64,000 nucleotides of DNA. It comes from Pseudomonadota bacterium. Lineage in GTDB: Bacteria; Pseudomonadota; Gammaproteobacteria; Burkholderiales; Burkholderiaceae_F. The DNA lies in assembly GCA_029778535.1 (NCBI GenBank), contig JAKOQB010000229.1:1-64000 (forward strand), in the 5' to 3' direction. The stretch's first letter is position 1. Every line of letters begins with the position of its first letter. Below the pieces are notes generated by a model, which did not search any database, was not told the DNA's origin, and worked only from the letters and a program-made list of their open reading frames with translations. Made by a program: the position numbers and the translations under genes. This document shows, piece by piece, positions 1 through 8,520 of the stretch.

Positions 1-1337
1 GCGCCCTTGCGCTTGCCGCCCTGGTTGACCGCGACCGCGGTGTCGTTGACGACCTTCAGGAACGGCACTACGCCCTGGCTCTTGCCGTTGGTGCCCTTGA
101 TGTGGCTGCCGAGCGCGCGCACCGGGGTCCAGTCGTTGCCCAGCCCCCCGGCGTACTTGGCGAGCAGCGCGTTGTCCTTGATCGCCTCGTAGATGGAGTC
201 CAGGTCGTCATCAACGGTCGACAGATAGCAGGACGAGAGCTGCGAATGCCGGGTGCCGCTGTTGAACAACGTCGGCGTCGAGCTCATGAAGTCGAACTTC
301 GACAGCACCTCGTAGAACTCGATCGCGCGCGCCTCCCGGTCGACCTCGTTCAGCGCCAGCCCCATCGCCACGCGCATGAAGAAGATCTGCGGCAGCTCGA
401 AGCGCCGCCCCTCGTGGTGCAGGAAGTAGCGGTCGTACAGCGTCTGCAGCCCCAGGTAGTTGAACTGCAGGTCGCGCTCCGGTGCCAGCGCGCGCGCCAG
501 CAGCTTCAGATCGAACAGCGCCAGCTTCTCGTCCAGCAGTTCGGCCTCGATGCCGCACCTGATGAATTTGGGGAAGTACTCGGCGTAGCGCACCGTCATC
601 TGCGCCTGCGTGACCTCCTCGCCGAGCACCTCGTGCCGGATCGTGTGCAGCAGCAGCCGCGCGGTCACGTACGAGTACGCCGGGTCCTTCTCGATCAAGG
701 CGCGCGCGGCCAGGATCGCCGACTTGTAGACCTCGTCCAGCGGCACGCCGTCATAGAGGTTCTTGACCGTCTCCGCCAGGATCGCCTCCGCGGACACGTA
801 ATCGGCGAGGCCCACGCAGGCGGATTCGACCAGCGCGCGGATACGCGCGAGATCGAGCGGCACGCGATGGCCGTTCTCCAGCATCGCGAGCTGTGGCGCC
901 GCGGGTGCCTGCTCCTTCGCCTTCGCCGCGCGCTCCTGCGCGCGCCGTTCGCGGTACAGCACGTAGGCGCGCGCGACATCGTGCTCGCCCGCGCGCATCA
1001 GCGAAAGCTCCACCTGGTCCTGCACATCCTCGATGTGAAACGTGCCGCCGGCGGGCTGGCGCCGCATCAGCGCCGCCACCACGCTGGCGGTGAGCCTTTC
1101 GACCTGCTCGCGGACCGCGGCCGAGGCCGCGCCGTGCCCGCCGCGCACCGCGAGGAACGCCTTGGTCATCGCCACCCCGATCTTCGACGGCTCGAAGGCG
1201 ACCACCGCGCCGTTGCGTCGGATGAGCTTGTAGTCGGCAAACGAGGTCGCCACCACGTTGCCGGCCGCAATTGCCGGTGCCGGACGCAGGCCGGCCGGGT
1301 ACGCGGCAAGGGTCGCGCTCGTTCCTTGAAACTGCAT
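1..1337 (-). CDS. nrdA: Ribonucleoside-diphosphate reductase alpha subunit, 5' part (window edge)
   Basis: Class I ribonucleotide reductase large subunit, which reduces ribonucleoside diphosphates to deoxyribonucleotides with the NrdB radical subunit. About 445 N-terminal residues are present; the gene continues past position 1. Residues about 40-130 look like an ATP-cone allosteric domain (LIRRNGAVVAFEPSKIGVAMTKA). The catalytic barrel then begins, with the conserved stretches SSTPTLFNSGT and SSCYL; the Cys in SSCYL is expected to be an active-site thiol. The ATG at 1337 is preceded by a GGAGG ribosome site five bases upstream. A tandem NrdR operator lies 137 bases upstream, which supports both the identity and the start. 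Confidence 0.95.
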   Translation of the reverse strand, partial: MQFQGTSATLAAYPAGLRPAPAIAAGNVVATSFADYKLIRRNGAVVAFEPSKIGVAMTKAFLAVRGGHGAASAAVREQVERLTASVVAALMRRQPAGGTFHIEDVQDQVELSLMRAGEHDVARAYVLYRERRAQERAAKAKEQAPAAPQLAMLENGHRVPLDLARIRALVESACVGLADYVSAEAILAETVKNLYDGVPLDEVYKSAILAARALIEKDPAYSYVTARLLLHTIRHEVLGEEVTQAQMTVRYAEYFPKFIRCGIEAELLDEKLALFDLKLLARALAPERDLQFNYLGLQTLYDRYFLHHEGRRFELPQIFFMRVAMGLALNEVDREARAIEFYEVLSKFDFMSSTPTLFNSGTRHSQLSSCYLSTVDDDLDSIYEAIKDNALLAKYAGGLGNDWTPVRALGSHIKGTNGKSQGVVPFLKVVNDTAVAVNQGGKRKG

Positions 1338-1473
1338 GTCGCCTCCGGGTTGCCAATCAAGAGATGTCGTCGCGTGCGCCGTCGGCCGGCCACAACCTGT
1401 TGTCCCGCGCGCGCCGACGACCGCCCGGCGGTCCGTCAGCGGCGCCCCCGTGCCGCCGCTGCGTCGGCGTTCA

Positions 1474-1520
1474 CCTCAATATATTGTGGTGCCCCCGCCT
1501 GCCTGCACAACAACTTGTGC
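1474..1520 (-). promoter_or_regulatory. Tandem NrdR boxes upstream of nrdA
   Basis: Two 16-bp imperfect palindromes resemble the NrdR consensus ACACWAWATWTWGTGT. Read on the minus strand they are GCACAAGTTGTTGTGC (1505-1520) and CCACAATATATTGAGG (1474-1489). Their starts are exactly 31 bp apart, three helical turns, which is the spacing known for cooperative NrdR binding. NrdR is the ATP/dATP-sensing repressor of ribonucleotide reductase genes; its gene is not in this window. The assignment is by pattern only. Confidence 0.8.
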
Positions 1521-1612
1521 GGGCGATCTTAGGCAGAGTTGGAACGGAACGCAAGCCGAAAGATTGCGCCGCGCGTTGCGCAGCGAACCGCGGGCCGGCG
1601 CGCACTGGTGTT

Positions 1613-2200
1613 TCAGTCGGTTGGCGGCAGCAGCGCGGCCGGCAGCGCGGCCGCCGCGGCGAAGCGCTGCCAGTCGAACAACGGACCCGGATCGGTCTTG
1701 CGCTCGAGCGCGATATGCTGGTGGCCGCGCACCGCGCGCAGCGGAAAGCGCGCGCGCAGTGCGCGCGTAAGCCGCGCCAGCGCCGCGTACTGCGCCGCCT
1801 CGAACGCGACGAAGTCGGTGCCTTCCAGCTCCACGCCGAGCGAGAAGTCGTTGCACGCGCGCCGTCCTTCGAACGCGGACGCGCCGGCGTGCCACGCGCG
1901 CGTCAGGCACGAGACGAACTGCGTGACGCGGCCGTCGCGCTCGATCAGGAAGTGGCTCGACACGCGCAGCCCGGCGAGCGAGGCGAGGAACGGATGCGCG
2001 TGCGGATCGAGCCGGTTGGTGAACAACGCCTCGATCGTGCCGCCGCCGAACACGCCGGGCGGCAGGCTGATGTTGTGGAGCACCAGCAGTTCGATCGCCG
2101 CGCCCGACGGCCGCGCGTCGAAGTTCGGCGACGGGCAGCGACGAACGCCGGCGAGCCAGCCGTCATCGTTGACGTCGAGCACGTCGGGCGCGCCGTTCAT
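1613..2200 (-). CDS. ampD: 1,6-anhydro-N-acetylmuramyl-L-alanine amidase AmpD
   Basis: Cytoplasmic zinc amidase that removes the stem peptide from anhydro-muropeptides during cell-wall recycling; in many Gram-negatives its loss induces AmpC beta-lactamase. The protein is 195 residues, usual for AmpD. The Amidase_2 fold is visible in order: LLVLHNISLPPG with the first zinc His, SSHFLIERDG, RAWHAGAS, NDFSLGVELEG, and GHQHIALERKTDPGPLFDW carrying the last His, Lys and Asp of the site. There is no signal peptide, consistent with a cytoplasmic enzyme. Its ATG overlaps the pilR stop codon (ATGA), so translation is probably coupled. Confidence 0.95.
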   Translation of the reverse strand: MNGAPDVLDVNDDGWLAGVRRCPSPNFDARPSGAAIELLVLHNISLPPGVFGGGTIEALFTNRLDPHAHPFLASLAGLRVSSHFLIERDGRVTQFVSCLTRAWHAGASAFEGRRACNDFSLGVELEGTDFVAFEAAQYAALARLTRALRARFPLRAVRGHQHIALERKTDPGPLFDWQRFAAAAALPAALLPPTD

Positions 2201-3675
2201 TTGACGCCAAGCCGCTGCATCCGATAGCGCAGCTGCCGGAACGTCAGGCCGAGCAACTGCGCGGCGGCGGTGCGGTTGAAGCGCGTCTTCTCCAGCGCCG
2301 CGCGGATCGCGTCGCGCTCGAGCGCGTCGACGTAGGCCTGCAGATCGGTCGGCACGCCGTCGACGACTTGGAAGCCGCGCGCGGGCTCGGCGGCGACCGG
2401 CACGGCCTCGTCGGCGGCCGCGTCCGCCGCTTCGATCTCGGGCGCATGCACCGGCGTGGCGGCCGGCTCGGCCGCCGGCAGCATCAGATCGTCGGGCTGC
2501 AGTTCCCCGTCGGCCGCCAGCGCGACCGCGCGCTCGAGGATGTTCTCCAGCTCGCGCACGTTTCCGGGGAACGGATACTGGCGCAGCGCTTCGAGCGCCG
2601 GCGCCGACAGATGCGCCGGCGCGGTGCGGTTGCGCTCGGCCAGCCGCTTCAGGATCGCTTCGGCGAGCAGCGGCACATCCTCGCTGCGCTCGCGCAGGCT
2701 CGGCGCACGCAGTTCGATCACGTTCAGCCGATAGTAGAGGTCCTGCCGAAAGCGGCCCTCGGCGACCCGCCGCGCCAGATCCTGGTGCGTGGCGCTGAGG
2801 ATGCGCACGTCGACCGGCTCTTCCGCGGTGGCGCCGACCTTGCGCACGCGCCGCTCCTGGATCGCGCGCAGCAGCTTGACCTGCATCGCGAGCGGCAGCT
2901 CGGCCACTTCGTCGAGGAACAGCGTGCCGCCGCTGGCGGCCTGGAAGAAGCCGTCGTGATCGCGATCGGCGCCGGTGAACGCGCCCTTGCGGTAGCCGAA
3001 GAACTCGGCCTCCATCAGGTTCTCCGGAATCGCGCCGCAGTTGACGGCAACGAACGACTGCGCCCGGCGCGCCGAGCTGTCGTGGATCGCGCGCGCCACG
3101 AGCTCCTTGCCGCTGCCCGATTCGCCGTACACCGCCACCGGCGCCATGCTGCGCGCCAGCCGCTCGATCATCGCGCGCAGCTGGACCATCGACGGCGCGT
3201 TGCCGAGCAGCCGGGTCGCGAAGCGCTCGGCGACCGGCGCCTGCGCCGCCTCCGGCGGCGCGACGTTGCCGGCGAGCGCCGAGCGCACCAGCAGGCGCAG
3301 CTGCTCGACGTCGACCGGCTTCGCGAGGTAGTCGAACGCGCCGGCCTTCAGCGCCGCGACCGCATTCTCGGCGCTGCCGTAGGCGGTGATCACCGCGATC
3401 GGAAACGCTTCGCCGTGGCGACCCTGCGCCACTTCGCGCACGAGATCCAGCCCGATGCCGTCGGGCAGCCGCATGTCGGTCAGGCAGAGCGCGTAGCGGC
3501 GCGCCGCCAGCAGCTCGCGCGCGCGCGTCAGCGACTCGGCGGCGTCGACGTCGAGCCCCAAACGCACCAGCGTCAGGCCGAGCAGCTCGCGCAAATCGGC
3601 CTCGTCGTCGACGACGAGCACGGCCGGCGCGCGCCGCTGCGCGCCGGGGTCGCCGGGCGGACGGGTATCGCTCAT
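2197..3675 (-). CDS. pilR: Sigma-54-dependent response regulator PilR (NtrC family)
   Basis: Response regulator that activates sigma-54 transcription of type IV pilin genes after phosphorylation by PilS. The 492 residues contain a receiver domain (about 18-135, phosphoacceptor Asp67 in LTDMRLPDG), an AAA+ sigma-54 activation domain with Walker A GESGSGKE (about 184-191) and the sigma-54 contact loop GAFTGA (231-236), and a C-terminal Fis-type helix-turn-helix (AAAQLLGLTFRQLRYRMQRLGV). The frame is open upstream, but the ATG at 3675 overlaps the pilS stop (ATGA) and gives a standard receiver start. Pilus genes pilBCD lie 13 kb away in the same window. Confidence 0.93.
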   Translation of the reverse strand: MSDTRPPGDPGAQRRAPAVLVVDDEADLRELLGLTLVRLGLDVDAAESLTRARELLAARRYALCLTDMRLPDGIGLDLVREVAQGRHGEAFPIAVITAYGSAENAVAALKAGAFDYLAKPVDVEQLRLLVRSALAGNVAPPEAAQAPVAERFATRLLGNAPSMVQLRAMIERLARSMAPVAVYGESGSGKELVARAIHDSSARRAQSFVAVNCGAIPENLMEAEFFGYRKGAFTGADRDHDGFFQAASGGTLFLDEVAELPLAMQVKLLRAIQERRVRKVGATAEEPVDVRILSATHQDLARRVAEGRFRQDLYYRLNVIELRAPSLRERSEDVPLLAEAILKRLAERNRTAPAHLSAPALEALRQYPFPGNVRELENILERAVALAADGELQPDDLMLPAAEPAATPVHAPEIEAADAAADEAVPVAAEPARGFQVVDGVPTDLQAYVDALERDAIRAALEKTRFNRTAAAQLLGLTFRQLRYRMQRLGVK

Positions 3676-5342
3676 GGCGGCGGCATGGTATCGAGGAATC
3701 CGGCCGTGTCCAGACGCGCGCCGGCGCCCGGCGAAAGACGGATCACGAAACCGGCGCGCTCGGAACCGCGGCGCACCGCATGGGCGAGTTCGGCGCGGTT
3801 GACGATGCAGAACTCGCGCGCCATGTACAGGCCGAGCCCGGTGCCGCGCGCCCCGGTGCTGAAGAACGGCTCGAACAGGTTGGCGCTCATGTCGGCGGTC
3901 ACGCCAGGGCCGTCGTCGAAGATCCACAGGTACGCCGAGGCGCGCTCGTCCGGCGCGGCTTCGGCGAGCAACTGCACGCTGCCGGGTCTGCCGGAGGCAT
4001 AGCGCAGCGCGTTGTCGACCAGGTTGTACAGCACCTGCCGCAGATGCGAATGCTCGAACCGCACGCGCAGCCCCGGCGCCGCGTCGAGCGCGACGAGCGC
4101 CGGATCGAGCCCGCGGTCGCGCACGAATTCGTCGCGCCACGCGGCGAGATACGACGCCAGCTCGATGTCGTCGCCCAGCGGCGGCTCGCGTCGCGCCGCG
4201 CGCAGCACGTCGTCGACCAGGCGGTTCAGCCGCTGCGTGTTCTCGCGCACGATCGACGCGAGCCGCTGCGCCGACGGATCGCGCACGTCCTCGCACAGCA
4301 GCTGCGCGGCGTGCCCGATCGCGCCGAGCGGGTTGCGGATCTCGTGCGCGATCGACGCGGTCAGCCGTCCCATGGCGGCGAGCTTGAGCTGCTGCGCGCG
4401 TTCCTCGACCCGCCGCACGTCCTCGAGAAAGATCGCGAACTCGTCGGACGAGGTCGTCTGCGGGCGGACGAAGCGCGCGCGCAACTTCAGATCCGGCAGC
4501 GCCACCGTCGACTCGGAACGCGCCTCGCCACGCTGCGCGAGATCGGCGATCCAGCGCTGGAAGGCCGCCGACAGCGGCGCCAGCGTCTCGAACTCGGTCA
4601 GCTGCCGGCCGGTCAGCTGCGCCTCGGCGCCGAGGCCGAGCAGCACGCGCGCGGCGCGGTTGTTGGCGCGCACGCGCGTGGCGGAATCGACCACGATCGC
4701 GCCCTGCTCCATCTGCGCGATCACGAGCCGGTTGATCTCGAGCTGGTTCTCGATCATCCGGCCGCGGCTCTGCGCCAGGCGTTCCTGTGCGGCGAGCCGG
4801 GAGGCCAGGAAACGCAGCAGCGCCGCCACCGCGAACAGCGCTGCGCCGTACAGGCCGGCCTGGAACACGATCGCGCTGCTGCCCTCGAGGTCGAGCAGCC
4901 GCAGCACCGCGTCGATCAGAAGCGCCAGCACCGCCAGCGCGCAGACGAAGAACACCGCGCTGGTCGGCAGCAGCAGCGACGCGCCGGCGAGCGGCAGCAG
5001 GTACAGGATCGTCACCCCGGTGCGGCTGCCGCCGCCGAGCATCAGCAGGCTCGAGATCACGATCAGATCGACGGCGATCTGCAGCGCCACCTGGGCGAAG
5101 AAGCGCTGGCGCACGTAGATCGCAACGACCGCGAGCAGCGCCGACAGCGCGAAGTAGACGAGACTGCCGATCGCCACCGGCGTGGCGTGCCAGCCCGCCG
5201 GACCGGAGCCGAGCGCGACGACCGACAGCACCAGCGCGCTGGCGATCAGCGCGCGCGTCAGCGCGAAGTACTCGAGCGTGCGCCAGGCCGGCTCGTCGAC
5301 CTCCAGGGCCGTCGCGCGCGCCGGTTCACCGACCGCCGCCAA
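3672..5342 (-). CDS. pilS: Sensor histidine kinase PilS
   Basis: Membrane histidine kinase that phosphorylates PilR and controls pilin expression. The 556 residues carry about six hydrophobic segments in the first 190, a PAS-like region (about 205-320), a HisKA domain with the phosphorylated His in LTASIAHEIRNPLGAI, and an HATPase domain with an N box (NLVDNALRYA), a G1 box (FDDGPGV) and a G2 box (GTGLGLYMARE). The first codon appears to be TTG, directly after the stop of the upstream gene and preceded by GAGG; no ATG or GTG lies near that point in frame. The gene is coupled to pilR downstream. Confidence 0.92.
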   Translation of the reverse strand: MAAVGEPARATALEVDEPAWRTLEYFALTRALIASALVLSVVALGSGPAGWHATPVAIGSLVYFALSALLAVVAIYVRQRFFAQVALQIAVDLIVISSLLMLGGGSRTGVTILYLLPLAGASLLLPTSAVFFVCALAVLALLIDAVLRLLDLEGSSAIVFQAGLYGAALFAVAALLRFLASRLAAQERLAQSRGRMIENQLEINRLVIAQMEQGAIVVDSATRVRANNRAARVLLGLGAEAQLTGRQLTEFETLAPLSAAFQRWIADLAQRGEARSESTVALPDLKLRARFVRPQTTSSDEFAIFLEDVRRVEERAQQLKLAAMGRLTASIAHEIRNPLGAIGHAAQLLCEDVRDPSAQRLASIVRENTQRLNRLVDDVLRAARREPPLGDDIELASYLAAWRDEFVRDRGLDPALVALDAAPGLRVRFEHSHLRQVLYNLVDNALRYASGRPGSVQLLAEAAPDERASAYLWIFDDGPGVTADMSANLFEPFFSTGARGTGLGLYMAREFCIVNRAELAHAVRRGSERAGFVIRLSPGAGARLDTAGFLDTMPPP

Positions 5343-5588
5343 TCAGGCCTCGCCCCGGTCGCGCGCGGCGCGGCGGCGATGCTCCTCGCTGCAGTACCAG
5401 CGGTTCGACGCGCCGATCGCCTCCGACTGCGGCAGGTTCAGCCCGCACACGTCGCAGCGGACCATCGACTCGACCTTCGCCGGCCCGGCCGCGCCGCGCA
5501 CGGCCGACGCCTGCTGCTTGATGCGCCACCAGCGGTAGCCGATGTAGGCGGCCAGCGCCACCAGCAGCCAGAACAGGATGCGCCCCAT
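5343..5588 (-). CDS. Small membrane-anchored zinc-ribbon protein (PP0621-like)
   Basis: An 81-residue protein with one N-terminal transmembrane segment (ILFWLLVALAAYIGYRWW) and a C-terminal cluster CDVCGLNLPQ...WYCSEEH whose Cys/His residues could bind zinc. It resembles the PP0621-type proteins often found beside pilS in beta- and gammaproteobacteria. No function is known to me. Its ATG overlaps the stop of the YpjD-like gene and its stop directly precedes pilS, so it is part of the same minus-strand operon. Confidence 0.8.
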   Translation of the reverse strand: MGRILFWLLVALAAYIGYRWWRIKQQASAVRGAAGPAKVESMVRCDVCGLNLPQSEAIGASNRWYCSEEHRRRAARDRGEA

Positions 5589-6430
5589 CAGATCCGATGC
5601 AGTATCACTTCCAGCACGAAGCGGCTGCCGACATAGGCGAGCAGCAGCATCAGGAATCCGGCCAGCGTCCAGCGCAGCGCCTTGCGCCCGCGCCAGCCGA
5701 ACACGAAGCGGCCGGCCAGCAGGCCGGCGAACACGAACCACGACGCGATCGCGAACACCGTCTTGTGATCGGCGCGCAGCGCGCGGCCGAACAGCGCCTC
5801 GGAGAAGAACACGCCGGAGACGACGGTCAGCGTCAGCAGCACGAAGCCGATGCCGATCAGCCGGAACAGCATCCGCTCCATCACCAGCAGCGGCGGCATC
5901 TGCGCCATCCAGCGCGACGTGGCGCGATCGGACGTGCCCAGCGCCGCGTGCAGCTGGCGGTCGATCGACGCCATCAGCAGCGCGTGCAGCGCGGCGATCG
6001 TCAGCAGGCTGTAGGCGGAGATCGCGATCAGAAGGTGCACGCGCAGCACCCCGGTATCGGCCGCAGCCGACACGACCGCGCCGTGGAACACGGCCGGCAG
6101 CAGCACGCAGATCGCCGCCACCGGCAGCACCAGCATGTCCAGTCGGCGCATCGATACGAAGAAGCCTTCGACCCACAGGATCAGCACCGCCAGCAGCAAC
6201 GTGGCCGACAGCGCGTACGCGAAGCCGAAGCGGAATTCGTCGGCGCCGATCACCGCGTGCGCGAGCAGCACGCCGTGCCCGGCCGCGATCACCGGGATCA
6301 GCGCGCGGCGCCAGGTGTCCCAGCGCGCTGCCTCCTCCCCCTGCAGCGCGCGCCAGGTGATCGCCGCGGCAACGAGATAAAGCACCGCCACGGTCGCGTG
6401 GCCCACGACGTAGAATGCGGCCGATCCCAT
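5588..6430 (-). CDS. CcsA/YpjD-family membrane protein (cytochrome c assembly-like)
   Basis: Polytopic inner-membrane protein of 280 residues with about eight hydrophobic segments, matching the CcsA/HemX/YpjD branch of the cytochrome c assembly superfamily. Conserved-looking elements are FHGAVVSAAADTGVLRVHLLIAISAYSLLTIAALHALLM and ADHKTVFAIASWFVF, whose histidines sit where heme-handling relatives have theirs. YpjD-type members have no settled function; true CcsA works with CcsB in cytochrome c maturation, and no CcsB is present here. The gene is divergent from ffh across only 46 bp and heads the ypjD-PP0621-pilS-pilR-ampD operon. Confidence 0.85.
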   Translation of the reverse strand: MGSAAFYVVGHATVAVLYLVAAAITWRALQGEEAARWDTWRRALIPVIAAGHGVLLAHAVIGADEFRFGFAYALSATLLLAVLILWVEGFFVSMRRLDMLVLPVAAICVLLPAVFHGAVVSAAADTGVLRVHLLIAISAYSLLTIAALHALLMASIDRQLHAALGTSDRATSRWMAQMPPLLVMERMLFRLIGIGFVLLTLTVVSGVFFSEALFGRALRADHKTVFAIASWFVFAGLLAGRFVFGWRGRKALRWTLAGFLMLLLAYVGSRFVLEVILHRI

Positions 6431-6476
6431 ATGCCCTTATATAGCACGCGAAACTCGCGCGCCCGGGCTCGCCCGA

Positions 6477-7856
6477 ATGCTCGAAACACTGACTGAGAAG
6501 CTCTCCCGCGTCGTCAAGCAGATGCGCGGCCAGGCGCGGCTGACCGAGGCCAACACGCAGGAGATGCTGCGCGAGGTACGCGTGGCGTTGCTGGAAGCCG
6601 ACGTCGCTTTGCCTGTGGTGCGCGACTTCATCACCCGCGTGAAGGAGAAGGCGCTGGGCGACGACGTGGTCGGCTCGCTGACGCCGGGGCAGGCGCTGGT
6701 CGGCGTCGTGCAGCGCGAACTGACGCAGCTGATGGGCGGCGACCTGCCCGCCGCCGACCGCGAACTGAATCTCGCCACCCAGCCGCCCGCGGTGATCCTG
6801 CTGGCCGGCTTGCAGGGCGCGGGCAAGACGACGACCGCGGCCAAGCTTGCCAAGTGGCTGCACGACGAACGCAGGAAGAAGGTGCTGGCGGTCTCGACCG
6901 ACGTCTACCGGCCGGCGGCGATCGAGCAGCTGAAGACGGTGACGGCGCAGGCCGGCGCGGAGTTCTTTCCCAGCGCGGCCGAGGACCAGCCGCTCGAGAT
7001 CGCGGCGCGCGCGCTCGAGCACGCGCGCCGGCAGTTCTTCGACGTGCTGATCGTCGATACCGCGGGCCGGCTGGCGATCGACGAGGCGATGATGCAGGAG
7101 GTCGCCGCGCTGCACGCGCGGCTCAATCCGATCGAGACGCTGTTCGTGGTCGATGCGATGCTGGGGCAGGACGCGGTGAACACCGCGAAGGCGTTCTCCG
7201 AGCGGCTGCCGCTGACCGGCCTGATCCTGACCAAACTCGACGGCGACGCGCGCGGCGGCGCCGCCCTTTCGGTGCGCCACGTGACCGGCAAGCCGGTCAA
7301 GTTCGTCGGCGTGGCGGAGAAGATCGGCGGGCTGGAGCGCTTCGATCCAGAGCGCATGGCCGGCCGCATCCTCGGCATGGGCGACATCGTCGCGCTGGTC
7401 GAGGACGTGCGCAAATCGATCGACGTGAAGGCGGCGGAGAAGTTCGCGCAGCGCATGCAGTCGGGCGAGCGCTTCGACCTGAACGACTACCGCGACCAGA
7501 TCGGCCAGATGCGCAAGATGGGCGGGCTGTCGAGCCTGCTCGACAAGCTGCCGGCGCAGTTCGCGCAGGCCGCCGGTCAGGTCAACGACAAGGACGCCGA
7601 GCGCCAGATCCGCCGCGTCGAGGGGATCATCAACTCGATGACGCCGCAGGAGCGCGCCAAGCCGGATCTGATCAAGGCTTCGCGCAAGCGCCGCATTGCC
7701 GCCGGAGCCGGCGTGCCGGTGCAGGAAGTCAACCGCATGCTCAATCAGTTCGAGCAGATGCAGGCGATGATGAAGCAGATGAAGAAGGGCGGGCTGGCCA
7801 AGATGATGCGCGCGATGGGCGGCCTGAAGCGATTCGGCGGCGCGCCGAAGCACTGA
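6477..7856 (+). CDS. ffh: Signal recognition particle protein Ffh
   Basis: GTPase that with 4.5S RNA directs ribosomes making membrane proteins to FtsY at the membrane. The 459 residues contain the N domain (1-90), the G domain with P loop GLQGAGKTTT (111-120), DVYRPAA, DTAGRL, the specificity motif TKLDGDARGG, and the methionine-rich M domain (about 330-455) ending in QAMMKQMKKGGLAKMMRAMGG. The length equals the usual 450-460. The ATG at 6477 lies 46 bp from the divergent ypjD-like gene, so both promoters must be compact. It ends four bases before the convergent transglycosylase gene. Confidence 0.97.
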   Translation: MLETLTEKLSRVVKQMRGQARLTEANTQEMLREVRVALLEADVALPVVRDFITRVKEKALGDDVVGSLTPGQALVGVVQRELTQLMGGDLPAADRELNLATQPPAVILLAGLQGAGKTTTAAKLAKWLHDERRKKVLAVSTDVYRPAAIEQLKTVTAQAGAEFFPSAAEDQPLEIAARALEHARRQFFDVLIVDTAGRLAIDEAMMQEVAALHARLNPIETLFVVDAMLGQDAVNTAKAFSERLPLTGLILTKLDGDARGGAALSVRHVTGKPVKFVGVAEKIGGLERFDPERMAGRILGMGDIVALVEDVRKSIDVKAAEKFAQRMQSGERFDLNDYRDQIGQMRKMGGLSSLLDKLPAQFAQAAGQVNDKDAERQIRRVEGIINSMTPQERAKPDLIKASRKRRIAAGAGVPVQEVNRMLNQFEQMQAMMKQMKKGGLAKMMRAMGGLKRFGGAPKH

Positions 7857-7860
7857 TCGT

Positions 7861-8520
7861 CTACAGGCTGGCGCGCCGCGCGGGCTCGTAGCTCCAGCGG
7901 TTCTTCCACGCCGCCAGCACCGCGTTCGGATACTCGGCGCGGCCGCGGCTGCCGTTGTAGCGCCCGAGGGCGAGGTACAGATCGCCTTTTTCCAGGTCGA
8001 GATAGTGGCGCATGATCACGCAGCCGTAGCGCAGGTTGGCGCGCATGTCGAACAGCTTGCGCGCGTCGCCGTCGCCGATCACGCCGGCCCAGAACGGCAT
8101 CACCTGCATGTAGCCGCGCGCGCCGGCGGTCGAGACGGCGTACTTGCGGAAGTTGCTTTCGACCTGGATCAGCCCGAGCACCATCTGCCGGTCAAGCCCG
8201 GCGCGCGTGGCCTCGTAGTCGAGCGTGCGCAGGAATTCGACCCGCGTCCGGTAGTCGGGTTGGCGCGGCCGCAAGCGCTCGGACATCGCGCCGAGCCACT
8301 CCAGGAAGGCGATCCGTTCCTCGATCCGCGCGAAGGCGCGCGTCGGCGGAGACCGGTCCGCAATCTGCGAGGCGAGCGCGGCGCGCACCGCATCGGCCAG
8401 CGGTTCGTACTGCTGCGCGCCGGCCCGCGCCGTGCGCGCATGGGTCAGCACGAACGGTGCGGCGAGCGACGCGATGACCGCGCCGGTCAGGCGCCGGCGC
8501 CCCGGGTCAGGCGCGCGCAC
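7861..8520 (-). CDS. Lytic transglycosylase (Slt-type catalytic domain)
   Basis: Predicted periplasmic murein lytic transglycosylase of 219 residues, which cleaves peptidoglycan glycan strands to 1,6-anhydro products. An N-terminal signal peptide is visible ([28 protein letters not shown]). The Slt/goose-lysozyme fold carries the catalytic Glu in [15 protein letters not shown], then [11 protein letters not shown] and [14 protein letters not shown]. The chosen GTG at 8520 overlaps the 3' end of proS by 14 bases and places the signal peptide at the terminus; longer in-frame starts lie wholly inside proS and are unlikely. Confidence 0.87.
   Translation of the reverse strand: MRAPDPGRRRLTGAVIASLAAPFVLTHARTARAGAQQYEPLADAVRAALASQIADRSPPTRAFARIEERIAFLEWLGAMSERLRPRQPDYRTRVEFLRTLDYEATRAGLDRQMVLGLIQVESNFRKYAVSTAGARGYMQVMPFWAGVIGDGDARKLFDMRANLRYGCVIMRHYLDLEKGDLYLALGRYNGSRGRAEYPNAVLAAWKNRWSYEPARRASL

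Noticed and set aside
102-1532. Plus-strand frame of 476 codons over nrdA
   Set aside because: Shadow of nrdA; the opposite strand gives a clear ribonucleotide reductase, and the translation is compositionally biased.
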